DNA of 64,000 nt, from the NCBI GenBank assembly GCA_000024525.1, contig CP001769.1, positions 7,535,001-7,599,000 of the forward strand. Reading direction: 5' to 3'. Source of the DNA: Spirosoma linguale DSM 74. GTDB lineage: Bacteria; Bacteroidota; Bacteroidia; Cytophagales; Spirosomataceae. The notes under the pieces were generated by a model, which saw only the letters and a list, made by a program, of their open reading frames with translations, was not told where the DNA came from and ran no database searches. The position numbers and the translations under genes are program-made. Positions 26,721 through 36,245 of the stretch are shown in pieces. The number at the start of each line of letters is the position of its first letter. The first letter of the stretch is position 1.

Positions 26721-26737
26721 AATTACCGCAAAACAAA

Positions 26738-26770
26738 CAACAGCCCGTCAGATTTCTCCAACGGGCTGTT
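26738..26770 (-). terminator. Terminator of the DUF2383 gene
   Basis: acagcccgt/acgggctgt form a 9-bp stem 27 bases past the stop of the minus-strand gene. On that strand it is followed by a T-rich stretch (tgtttgtttt). Confidence 0.75.
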
Positions 26771-26796
26771 TATGCTAAAAACGAGTTAGCTGCTCC

Positions 26797-27252
26797 TTAA
26801 GCGGCTTGCTTCAGACCCTGCACTTTGGCCAGGGCTTCTTCCAGTTGGGTAAGCTGCTTTTGCAGATCTTCCTTGATATAAGCCGGGATATGGTCTTTCT
26901 CAATGGCATCTTTATACGATTCGACAGCCGCGTTCTCGCCAAACTCTACCGAACTCAACACCGTTTCTTTATCTTTTCCCGTGATGGCGGCTTTTATGTC
27001 GATCCAGGCACGGTGAATTTTGCTCGATATGTCTGTAGAGGTGGCATCAGATACTGCCAGTCCGTCGATACGAACGATATGTTCGGCTAGCTGGCTGCGG
27101 AAATTCTGGCTCTGGACAACGTAGTGACGGAAGAGGTCGTCTAACTGTGGGTCCTGAGTATCTTCAATCGCTTTTTCGTACCCCTGAATGCGGTCATTAT
27201 TGATTTTGACCAACTCATTGAGATCGTCAACAATTTCTTTATTCGTAATCAT
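26797..27252 (-). CDS. PA2169-type four-helix-bundle protein (DUF2383)
   Basis: 151 residues from the ATG at 27252. An alternative start 114 bases upstream would run into the AraC gene and adds unconserved sequence. The protein is a helical bundle of the ferritin-like type: ELVKINNDRIQGYEKAIED, DLFRHYVVQSQNFRSQLAEH, VEFGENAAVESYKDAIEKD. The spaced Glu and His residues suggest a metal site, but function is not established for this family, which is often stress-linked. It follows the AraC regulator gene on the same strand. Confidence 0.85.
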   Translation of the reverse strand: MITNKEIVDDLNELVKINNDRIQGYEKAIEDTQDPQLDDLFRHYVVQSQNFRSQLAEHIVRIDGLAVSDATSTDISSKIHRAWIDIKAAITGKDKETVLSSVEFGENAAVESYKDAIEKDHIPAYIKEDLQKQLTQLEEALAKVQGLKQAA

Positions 27253-27355
27253 AACAGTCGGTTTTCTATAGTTGTGAACTTCATCTACAACTACAAGGGC
27301 GACTGATTGTTTATCGGGCGGTACGGGTTTTACAGAAAGATAACAAGCAAACGCT

Positions 27356-28279
27356 TTATCGGACAAATGGCCTGCTCACTACTTCACTTACCCCGCTGCC
27401 CACAAGTGACTGTCGAAATTCGGCGGGTGTCTGGCCGGTTTGTTTTTTGAAGAAGCGAACGAAGTACGACGGGTCGTTGAATCCCAGCTGAAAACCAATT
27501 TCCTTGATGGATTGCGCCGTGTGCGTCAGCAAACGCTGCGTCTCAATCAGCAGCCGTTCCTGCCAGAGCTGGCTGGCCGTTTTACCAACTACCAGCCGAC
27601 AGATGTGATTGAGGTAGTTGGGGGTCAGGTTCATCTGGCTGGCATAGGCACTCACCTCCCGAACAGTCAGAAACTGGTTTTCGAGTAGTTCTTCGTACTG
27701 ACGAACGCGGTCGTACAGGTAGGTATCCGTACCGATCTGCTGCTCGTGATACAGTCGGCTGGCGGTTTCCAGCAGAATATGAACGAAGGACAGAAACACG
27801 TCGGACCGATTGGGCTGATGGGCTTCGTATTCCTGATAAGCATACGCCAGCAGATCGGTGAACAGTGCCGGTTGCGGAATTGCCGACAGGAGCGGCTGGT
27901 GCTGGTGCGAATGGAAAAAAGGATACTGGTAGAGCCGACTGCCAAACCGCCCCTTGAAAAAATTGGCGTCGAAGAACAAATTGAACCCCTGTGTATCGGC
28001 CGACAGCGCCCAACTGTGTACCTGCCCCGGCGTCAAAAAATACAGTTGATTGGGCTCGATGGTGTACGTTTTGAAGTCGATGGTGTGGGTGCCGCTGCCC
28101 CGGCTAATCCACATGACCAGGTAAAAGGTATGCGTGTGTGACTTGTCGATTCCCTTAAACTCCTGAACCAGCCGCTCCAGCCGGATCATATAAAATGGCT
28201 TATTGGGTTCATGCCGGGGAAATGACTGAAGCTGATAAACCGGAACGGCGGAGTCGGACGCAGGTAATTTGTTTTTCAT
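27356..28279 (-). CDS. AraC-family transcriptional regulator
   Basis: 307 residues: an N-terminal cupin-like sensor (THTFYLVMWISRGSGTHTID, LYFLTPGQVHSWAL) and two C-terminal helix-turn-helix motifs (VSAYASQMNLTPNYLNHICR; SIKEIGFQLGFNDPSYFVRFFKKQTGQTPAEFR). The second HTH carries the AraC signature. Target genes are not evident; the DUF2383 gene lies downstream and an unknown lipoprotein gene ends 37 bases upstream on the same strand. Confidence 0.92.
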   Translation of the reverse strand: MKNKLPASDSAVPVYQLQSFPRHEPNKPFYMIRLERLVQEFKGIDKSHTHTFYLVMWISRGSGTHTIDFKTYTIEPNQLYFLTPGQVHSWALSADTQGFNLFFDANFFKGRFGSRLYQYPFFHSHQHQPLLSAIPQPALFTDLLAYAYQEYEAHQPNRSDVFLSFVHILLETASRLYHEQQIGTDTYLYDRVRQYEELLENQFLTVREVSAYASQMNLTPNYLNHICRLVVGKTASQLWQERLLIETQRLLTHTAQSIKEIGFQLGFNDPSYFVRFFKKQTGQTPAEFRQSLVGSGVSEVVSRPFVR

Positions 28280-28316
28280 AAATCACAGTTGCCCGGTAGG
28301 TTCACCGAGTTGGCCC

Positions 28317-29747
28317 TTACAGTTTCGCGGATGTAACACTTCTAATACGCACCCTGGCCCCTTGCTCCCGGTTGCTTTGGCTGGCCGAGTTTGTCAGTGA
28401 AATTTGAGAAATAACGCCATTCCAGCCCGGGAGCTGGCTGGTGCTGATCTCATAGGTTCGAAACTGACCATCGCCTACAATCGGAAAATCGACATACCGA
28501 TCCTGAAAAGGCATAAAATCATATTCATCGGGCTTTCGCCAGGAGAACCGCGCCGTTGAGCCCTGCGTTTTGAAGGCGGCCTGAATGTATATTTTGGAGA
28601 CGTTTTCTGCATACCAGAACGTCAGGGGCGCACATATCCGAAAATCCTCCGGATTGGTTTCGTTACGGGACCACTTTACGTTCAGTTCGTTTTGAATCGG
28701 CCAGCCTTTATCCGTTGTATTGACGTAATACCAGCCCTGCCGGTCTTTTACAAAGTTGTAGTCCGGTCCCGAGGGGGGGCGGGGCTGGCTGTACACATAC
28801 TGCCGAATATCCGTCAGGGTACCCACAATGAGCGTGTACTCAAAGTCATAAACGCCATTATGATCGACGACCCAGAAATCTTCGCTGTTGATGTAACCCG
28901 CCGACACATCGAACTCTCCGCCAACGTGCGGGATGCCAAACCCCGCCGTTCTGAACCGTACCTCGCGGGCTTTGAATAAGCCAACCCCCCGGCCTTTTTC
29001 ATTGAGCAGTGCCGCCCAGTTTTCGGTACCGTAGCGGTTGATTACGTTCCGATCCGTAAACTCGGAAACAGCATCGTTCGTAAAGGGCTTGAGGCCTGTG
29101 TAACAGAACATGCGGTCGTAGGGACCATTCAGGTAAACACAGGGCGTTTCCTGCGTGCGGGCGTCGTACTGCGTGGTGTCGGCCCGGTTTACCGTTACCC
29201 GGCAGCGAACATTCACCCGGTTTTCCTTAATGTCGTACCAATGCTCGAACGTGCATTCGGCCGGTTCGTCGAACAAAGGCCAGATGAGGGGTATCGTTTT
29301 GACATAGATCAGGTTATCCGTTTGCTGGTAGCTAACGATACGCGCTGGGTGTAGGAAGTAATCACCCGCCTGCACGGGGTTCCAGCCGAGCAATTTCCAG
29401 GCTTCGACCGGGTTTTTACCATTCTGGGTGTACGGATATGGACCGGCATAAATGGCCGTCTGAATTTGGCGGCCCAAATCGGGATTATTGACCATGTTTT
29501 CGTTGCTGCCCGCTTCGGCCAGGTAGGTAATGGCCCCGCCCATGTTGAGGTCAATGCCAAACCTGATCTTATCGTTGGCCAGAAAAAGTCGTCTCTGAGC
29601 TGATGGCTGCTGCTGTCCCGGCAGTCCTCCCGGTGGTGGCGTGGCTACCGGCGGAGCATAGGGTGCAGTGGAAGGATAATCACGGACACAAGTAACGGCC
29701 ATGCAACTGATCAGGACATAAAAAAACAGAGCGTAAGGTCGTACCAT
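28317..29747 (-). CDS. Lipoprotein of unknown function with carbohydrate-like beta-sandwich regions
   Basis: 476 residues. Lipobox MAVTC near Cys20, then a proline-rich linker (YAPPVATPPPGGLPGQQQPS). The main part has patterns like FGIDLNMGGAITYLAEAGSN and FEHWYDIKENRVNVRCRVTV, reminiscent of galactose-mutarotase or lyase supersandwich folds. The C-terminal ~130 residues (KIYIQAAFKTQGSTARFSWR, RTYEISTSQLPGWNGVISQI) resemble a carbohydrate-binding beta-sandwich. No named family recognised. It has a good promoter of its own (29776-29806). Confidence 0.7.
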   Translation of the reverse strand: MVRPYALFFYVLISCMAVTCVRDYPSTAPYAPPVATPPPGGLPGQQQPSAQRRLFLANDKIRFGIDLNMGGAITYLAEAGSNENMVNNPDLGRQIQTAIYAGPYPYTQNGKNPVEAWKLLGWNPVQAGDYFLHPARIVSYQQTDNLIYVKTIPLIWPLFDEPAECTFEHWYDIKENRVNVRCRVTVNRADTTQYDARTQETPCVYLNGPYDRMFCYTGLKPFTNDAVSEFTDRNVINRYGTENWAALLNEKGRGVGLFKAREVRFRTAGFGIPHVGGEFDVSAGYINSEDFWVVDHNGVYDFEYTLIVGTLTDIRQYVYSQPRPPSGPDYNFVKDRQGWYYVNTTDKGWPIQNELNVKWSRNETNPEDFRICAPLTFWYAENVSKIYIQAAFKTQGSTARFSWRKPDEYDFMPFQDRYVDFPIVGDGQFRTYEISTSQLPGWNGVISQISLTNSASQSNREQGARVRIRSVTSAKL

Positions 29748-29775
29748 AAGTAGTGAAGAGAGGAAGCCAACTTGC

Positions 29776-29806
29776 CAAAATTAAAATAAGACTACCCCTT
29801 TTGCAA
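29776..29806 (-). promoter_or_regulatory. Bacteroidota promoter of the 28317-29747 gene
   Basis: On the minus strand: TTG (29804-29806), 20 bases, then TAATTTTG (29776-29783), matching TTG-N17-23-TAnnTTTG. It implies a leader of ~22 bases before the ATG at 29747. Confidence 0.65.
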
Positions 29807-29907
29807 GAATGACTATCGATTGGTACTGCCAGGCTGCTTTGCTGATAACTTTTCGGACAAAAGCGTAAAAAATTGATGAATAGTCTGTTCCTTTCCCCAC
29901 TATGCGC

Positions 29908-29915
29908 TACTTTTG
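29908..29915 (+). promoter_or_regulatory. Candidate -7 promoter element for carB
   Basis: TACTTTTG fits TAnnTTTG; no -33 TTG at the right distance. It predicts a ~130-base leader containing a GC-rich stem region (cccgagtaccggg), which could host control of pyrimidine or arginine synthesis. Confidence 0.45.
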
Positions 29916-30054
29916 CAGGATTTTTGGGTATCCGTCAGCGGCTTACCACCAATCGTTGTCTTGTTCATTAAAGAATAAATAGCCAGTGTTCCTATGGGAT
30001 CGCCCGAGTACCGGGTAACCGGAATGCCGACGCGGTCCATTCTCCCACTGAAAA

Positions 30055-32931
30055 ATGCCAAAAAACTCCAACATTCGTTCCGTTCTGATCATTGGCTCAG
30101 GTCCTATTGTGATCGGCCAGGCTTGTGAATTTGATTACGCCGGTTCGCAGGCTGCCCGTTCCATCCGCGACGAAGGCATCGAAGTATCGTTGATCAACTC
30201 CAATCCGGCCACGATCATGACCGACCCGATCAACGCCGATTATGTGTACCTGTTGCCGCTGGAGAAGAAGTCCATTGTTGAGATCCTGAAAAAACACCAG
30301 GAGATGGGCAAGCCCATTGATGCAGTATTGCCTACAATGGGTGGACAAACGGCATTGAACCTGGCCATCGACTGCGATAAGGCGGGTATCTGGAAAAAAT
30401 ACGATGTTCAGATTATCGGGGTCGACATCAAAGCCATCGAAACGACCGAAGACCGGGAGAAATTCCGGCTGCTGATGCTGCAACTGGGTGCGGGCGTTTG
30501 TAAAGGCCGCACGGCCCGCTCCTTCCTGGAAGGGAAAGAAATTGCGCAGGAAATTGGCTTCCCGCTCGTGATCCGGCCGTCGTTTACGCTCGGCGGAACG
30601 GGGGGCGGCTTCGTCAATCGCCCCGAAGATTTCGACAAGGCACTCACCGCCGGTTTGCACGCATCGCCCGTGCATGAGGTGCTGGTCGAACAAAGTGTGA
30701 TGGGCTGGAAAGAATATGAGTTGGAGCTGCTTCGCGATAACAACGGTAACTTCGTTATCATCTGCTCCATCGAGAACTTCGACCCGATGGGTATTCATAC
30801 CGGCGACAGCATCACCGTTGCCCCGGCCATGACCCTGCCCGATACGCTGTACCAGAAAATGCGCGATCTTGCCATCACGGTTATGGGTGGTATCGGGCAG
30901 TTTGCTGGTGGCTGTAACATCCAGTTCTCGGTTAATCCGCAAACGGACGACATCATCGTTATTGAGGTAAACCCACGGGTAAGCCGGTCGTCGGCGCTGG
31001 CTTCCAAAGCAACGGGCTACCCCATTGCCAAGATTGCCGCTAAAATGGCCATCGGCTATAACCTCGACGAGCTGATGAACCCCATTACGGGAACGACCTC
31101 GGCCTTTTTCGAGCCCGCCATCGACTACGTGATCGTGAAAGTACCGCGCTGGAACTTCGACAAGTTTCCGGGTGCCGACCGCTCGCTGGGCCTGCAAATG
31201 AAATCCGTTGGCGAAACAATGGGCATTGGCCGGAACTTCCAGGAAGCATTGCAGAAAGCCTGTCAGTCGCTCGAAATCCGGCGCAACGGGCTTGGTGCCG
31301 ACGGTCACGAACTCACCGACCGCAATGCCCTGACCGAAAGTCTGCAACACCCAAGCTGGAACCGCCTGTTCCATATCTACGATGCCTTTAAGGCGGGTAT
31401 GTCGTTCCGGACCATTCAGCAGCTAACCAAAATTGACCCCTGGTTCCTGCACCAGATCGAAGAACTGATCGAGCTGGAGCGCGAAATTCAGCAGTACGAT
31501 CTGGACGATATTCCGCCCGAACTGCTTCGTATTGCCAAGCAGAAAGGCTATGCCGACCGGCAGTTGGCGCACCTGTTGCAGGTAAAAGAAAGTAAAATCT
31601 ACCAATACCGCCAGGCGCACAACATCCGCCGGGTGTATAAGTGCGTGGACACCTGCGCGGCCGAATTTGAAGCCAAAACGCCGTACTATTACTCGACGTT
31701 CAACAACCAGGTGCCCATCACGACGGATCATGCCGAACCGGTTTCTGACCTGCCCGGCAACGAGTCGATCCGCAGCAACCGCAAGAAGATCGTCGTACTG
31801 GGTTCCGGTCCGAACCGCATCGGTCAGGGCATCGAGTTCGACTATTCCTGCGTACACGGTGTGTTGGCGGCCAAAGAGGCCGGGTACGAAACCATCATGA
31901 TTAACTGTAATCCGGAGACCGTTTCGACCGACCCCGATATTGCTGATAAGCTGTACTTCGAACCGGTTTTCTGGGAGCACGTTCACGCCATCATCATGCA
32001 CGAGCAGCCGGAAGGTGTTATTGTGCAGCTGGGTGGGCAAACGGCCCTGAAAATGGCCGAGAAACTGACGCGCTACGGTATCAAAATCATCGGAACCAGT
32101 TGGGAAGCTCTCGACCTGGCCGAAGACCGGGGTCAGTTTTCGAGCCTGCTGCGCGATTTGGAGATTCCGTACCCGAAATTCGGAACGGTGCGCGAGTCGG
32201 AAGGGGCGCTGGAACTCTCCCGTGAGTTAGGTTTCCCGCTGCTGGTTCGCCCAAGCTACGTGCTGGGTGGTCAGAACATGAAAATCGTGATCAACGAGAA
32301 CGAGCTGGAACAGCACGTGATGAAGATCCTTCAGGATATTCCGGACAACAACATTCTGCTCGACCACTTCCTCGAAAACGCCATCGAAGCCGAAGCCGAC
32401 GCTATTTGCGATGGCGAAGATGTGTACATCATCGGGATCATGGAGCATATCGAACCGGCGGGTATCCACTCCGGCGACTCGTACGCCCTGCTACCCACCT
32501 TCGATCTGAGCGAGAACGTAATCCGGCAGATCGAAGAGCACACGAAAAAGATTGCCGTTGCGCTCAAGACGGTCGGGCTGATCAATATTCAGTTCGCCAT
32601 CAAGAACGAGGTGGTCTACATTATCGAAGCAAACCCCCGCGCCAGCCGCACGGTGCCGTTCATCTGCAAAGCGTATCAGGAGCCGTATGTGAACTACGCC
32701 ACCAAGGTGATGCTGGGCGACAAGAAGGTGAAGGATTTTGATTTCAAACCCGTTAAAAAGGGCTACGCCATCAAGATTCCGGTGTTCTCGTTCAGTAAGT
32801 TCCCGAATGTAAATAAGGAACTCGGCCCGGAAATGAAATCGACCGGCGAGGGCATTTACTTCATCGACGACCTAACGGACGATTATTTCCAGAAGGTCTA
32901 CTCCGAGCGGAATCTGTATCTGAGCCGGTAG
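30055..32931 (+). CDS. carB: Carbamoyl-phosphate synthase large subunit, lacking the MGS-like domain
   Basis: 958 residues. Two homologous ATP-grasp halves: SVLIIGSGPIVIGQACEFDY at the start and KIVVLGSGPNRIGQGIEFDY near residue 580, each followed by PSFTLGGTGGG or PSYVLGGQNM ATP-grasp loops. It makes carbamoyl phosphate from bicarbonate, ATP and ammonia delivered by CarA, for arginine and pyrimidines. Well-studied enzymes are ~1070 residues, with a C-terminal MGS-like domain of ~130 that binds UMP, IMP or ornithine. Here the protein ends at YFQKVYSERNLYLSR, right after the second ATP-grasp half. A perfect terminator follows, so the end is genuine. carA is not in the window. Confidence 0.95.
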   Translation: MPKNSNIRSVLIIGSGPIVIGQACEFDYAGSQAARSIRDEGIEVSLINSNPATIMTDPINADYVYLLPLEKKSIVEILKKHQEMGKPIDAVLPTMGGQTALNLAIDCDKAGIWKKYDVQIIGVDIKAIETTEDREKFRLLMLQLGAGVCKGRTARSFLEGKEIAQEIGFPLVIRPSFTLGGTGGGFVNRPEDFDKALTAGLHASPVHEVLVEQSVMGWKEYELELLRDNNGNFVIICSIENFDPMGIHTGDSITVAPAMTLPDTLYQKMRDLAITVMGGIGQFAGGCNIQFSVNPQTDDIIVIEVNPRVSRSSALASKATGYPIAKIAAKMAIGYNLDELMNPITGTTSAFFEPAIDYVIVKVPRWNFDKFPGADRSLGLQMKSVGETMGIGRNFQEALQKACQSLEIRRNGLGADGHELTDRNALTESLQHPSWNRLFHIYDAFKAGMSFRTIQQLTKIDPWFLHQIEELIELEREIQQYDLDDIPPELLRIAKQKGYADRQLAHLLQVKESKIYQYRQAHNIRRVYKCVDTCAAEFEAKTPYYYSTFNNQVPITTDHAEPVSDLPGNESIRSNRKKIVVLGSGPNRIGQGIEFDYSCVHGVLAAKEAGYETIMINCNPETVSTDPDIADKLYFEPVFWEHVHAIIMHEQPEGVIVQLGGQTALKMAEKLTRYGIKIIGTSWEALDLAEDRGQFSSLLRDLEIPYPKFGTVRESEGALELSRELGFPLLVRPSYVLGGQNMKIVINENELEQHVMKILQDIPDNNILLDHFLENAIEAEADAICDGEDVYIIGIMEHIEPAGIHSGDSYALLPTFDLSENVIRQIEEHTKKIAVALKTVGLINIQFAIKNEVVYIIEANPRASRTVPFICKAYQEPYVNYATKVMLGDKKVKDFDFKPVKKGYAIKIPVFSFSKFPNVNKELGPEMKSTGEGIYFIDDLTDDYFQKVYSERNLYLSR

Positions 32932-32955
32932 GCTCTTTTATGTATTGAATTAGTT

Positions 32956-32987
32956 GTTGTGCCATGTTTATACAAACATGGCACAAC
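32956..32987 (+). terminator. carB terminator
   Basis: gttgtgccatgttt/aaacatggcacaac: perfect 14-bp stem, 4-base loop, followed by tgtttta. It begins 25 bases after the carB stop. Confidence 0.8.
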
Positions 32988-33163
32988 TGTTTTAGACGTT
33001 TCCTGAATACAGCGAGCATATTGATTGGAGTATTCAGTCCTATTGCTGATGAGCGTAACCAGACTTCTCGGTAAGATGCCGAAGCGCGTTCCGGCTTACC
33101 TTTCCGGCGCTAGTTCCGTTGAAAAACACCTTATTTAATTTCGGTTGACGAAACCGGTAGCGC

Positions 33164-34777
33164 TTAGGGTTCGTTCAGGGCTTCCGGAAATACCTGCTTC
33201 TCCCTGATTCTGTACTCTTCGAGGTCGATCAGCGAGAGGTATTTTCGGATCAATTCTTCATCGATGTCCGGCTGACGATTCAGCTCATTCAGTGCATTTC
33301 GCTGCTGTTGCAGAAGATTCAGATAGGTACGCTGATAGGCTAGCCGGGAAACCGCCTTCTGGTTGTTGGGCTCATGCAACTCATCATCGAGCAACCGCTG
33401 GTCAAGTTTCAGCTTTTCGTACAGGTTAACCAGGTGCTCGTTGGAGCGATCATTTTCTGCCAGAAACTGAAGCGACGTTTGGTTGATTGTCTGTTGAATC
33501 ATCAGCTCCTGCTGCTGTTCCGAAGGTGTCGTATCCTGTTCCGTCGGCTTCACTTTCCGGATCAGCCAGGGAAGGGTTAAGCCCTGCAGCACCAGCGTGA
33601 TCAGGATGGCAATGAAGGTGATAACCAGAATCAGATTGCGATGCGGAAACGACTGCCCGTCCGGCGTTAGCAGGGGTATCGAAATGGCTGCCGCCAGCGA
33701 CACCACCCCGCGCATACCGGCCCACCCCAGAATGAACGGGTTTTTCCAGCCCGGATTCGGTTCGGCCACCGTGATAAACCGACTCATTAACCGGGTAAAA
33801 ATAGCTGCGCCAAACGTGCAGACCAGCCGGGTCAGCATCAGCACCCCGGAGATGATCAGCCCGTATTCGATAGCACTCCGTAGGCTGACCGTGCCGAGCT
33901 GCCCAACAATGGCGGGCAACTGAAGACCAATGAGCAGAAAGACCAACCCGTTTAACACGAAAACAAGGCTGTTCCAAACATTGACGCCCTGAATCCGACT
34001 TTGGTAGGTTAGCATTTGCTGACGCTTGTTCGACAGCAGCAGTCCACCGCTAACCACCGCCAGTACGCCCGAAAAATGAAGCTGCTCGGCCGCGTAGTAC
34101 ATGCAGTAAGGTGTAACCAGCGTAAGGACAATGTCGATGCCGGGGGTTGTAGGCAGCCAGCGGTGAATGGCGTAGAAGACGACACCTACCAACAGGCCGA
34201 TGCCGATGCCCATGAAAACCACCAGCGCGAAACTGGCAGCGGCCTCCTGAAACTGGAACCGGCCGGTTAACACAGCGGCCAGGGCAAACCGAAAAACGAT
34301 CAGCGACGAGGCATCGTTGAGCAGACTTTCTCCTTCGGCAATGCTCACCAGCGACTTGGGGACGTTCACCTGTCGCATGATGGTGGTAGCCGAAATGGCA
34401 TCGGGTGGCGAGATAATGCCCCCCAACAGAAATCCCAGCGCCAGCGTGAAGCCCGGTATGAGCGCATGAGACACCAGAGCTATAACACAGGAGGTGAGAA
34501 TGACGATGGGAAAAGCAAAGCTCGTGATTACCCGACGCCACCGCCAGAACTCTTTCCAGGAAACCTGCCAGGAGGCTTCATAGAGCAGCGGAGGCAGAAA
34601 GATGAAAAATACTAGGTCGGGGCTGATAGTAATCCGCGAAAATTCGTCCACTAAGCTTAACACAAGCCCACCCAGTACCAGCACAATGGGATAGGCCAGG
34701 CGCAGCTTATTGGCGAGCATGATCAGACCCAGAATAATCAGAATCAGGTAGATGTAGTCGATAAACAGGTTCTGCAT
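33164..34777 (-). CDS. Na+/H+ antiporter, CPA1 family
   Basis: 537 residues. About twelve membrane helices in the first ~410: LILIILGLIMLANKLRL, FFIFLPPLLYEASWQVSW and GFLLGGIISPPDAISATTIM, the last holding the Asp of the ion-exchange site; EGESLLNDASSLIVFRFAL is the second CPA1 signature. The C-terminal ~130 residues are a hydrophilic, glutamine-rich helical tail (LVNLYEKLKLDQRLLDDELH), probably regulatory and cytoplasmic. Function: proton-driven sodium export and pH homeostasis in the inner membrane. Confidence 0.92.
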   Translation of the reverse strand: MQNLFIDYIYLILIILGLIMLANKLRLAYPIVLVLGGLVLSLVDEFSRITISPDLVFFIFLPPLLYEASWQVSWKEFWRWRRVITSFAFPIVILTSCVIALVSHALIPGFTLALGFLLGGIISPPDAISATTIMRQVNVPKSLVSIAEGESLLNDASSLIVFRFALAAVLTGRFQFQEAAASFALVVFMGIGIGLLVGVVFYAIHRWLPTTPGIDIVLTLVTPYCMYYAAEQLHFSGVLAVVSGGLLLSNKRQQMLTYQSRIQGVNVWNSLVFVLNGLVFLLIGLQLPAIVGQLGTVSLRSAIEYGLIISGVLMLTRLVCTFGAAIFTRLMSRFITVAEPNPGWKNPFILGWAGMRGVVSLAAAISIPLLTPDGQSFPHRNLILVITFIAILITLVLQGLTLPWLIRKVKPTEQDTTPSEQQQELMIQQTINQTSLQFLAENDRSNEHLVNLYEKLKLDQRLLDDELHEPNNQKAVSRLAYQRTYLNLLQQQRNALNELNRQPDIDEELIRKYLSLIDLEEYRIREKQVFPEALNEP

Positions 34778-34801
34778 AGTGGTTGAGTGTAGTGGTTAAA
34801 T

Positions 34802-34833
34802 GCGAAAGCCCAGGACTTGCCTGGGCATTTCGC
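34802..34833. terminator. Hairpin between aldo/keto reductase and antiporter genes
   Basis: gcgaaagcccagg pairs with cctgggcatttcgc (one bulge). Both flanking genes are on the minus strand; it lies 25 bases upstream of the antiporter start and 158 past the reductase stop, so it is either a terminator or part of the antiporter leader. Confidence 0.4.
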
Positions 34834-34990
34834 GTCGTATATCGCTGGTTCGGATTGGGTATTGGTTTACTATCCGCGCGTTAGCCGCTTACTATGTTGC
34901 AACCACACTGTCTGAACAAAGTTTAGTTACCTTTAAAAATTAGTCTCGGCGCTATAGCAGTGTTGAGAGTAACGGCCATTCCCGTTAATG

Positions 34991-36088
<1,098 letters not shown>

Positions 36089-36192
36089 TCAAATAGCAGA
36101 ATACGAAAATCAAACAATCCAAACTTGGAAGGCGGACGGTATAGGATTGGTGCTAGTATGATATGAGCCAACCCAACAAGTGTTAAACAGAA

Positions 36193-36223
36193 GAGCCGGA
36201 ATCGACTCAATCGATTCCGGCTC
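36193..36223 (-). terminator. Terminator of the iorAB operon
   Basis: gagccggaatcga/tcgattccggctc: perfect 13-bp stem, 5-base loop, 23 bases past the iorB stop, followed on the minus strand by ttctgttt. Confidence 0.7.
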
Positions 36224-36245
36224 CGGAGATAGGGTACTTCTTCGA

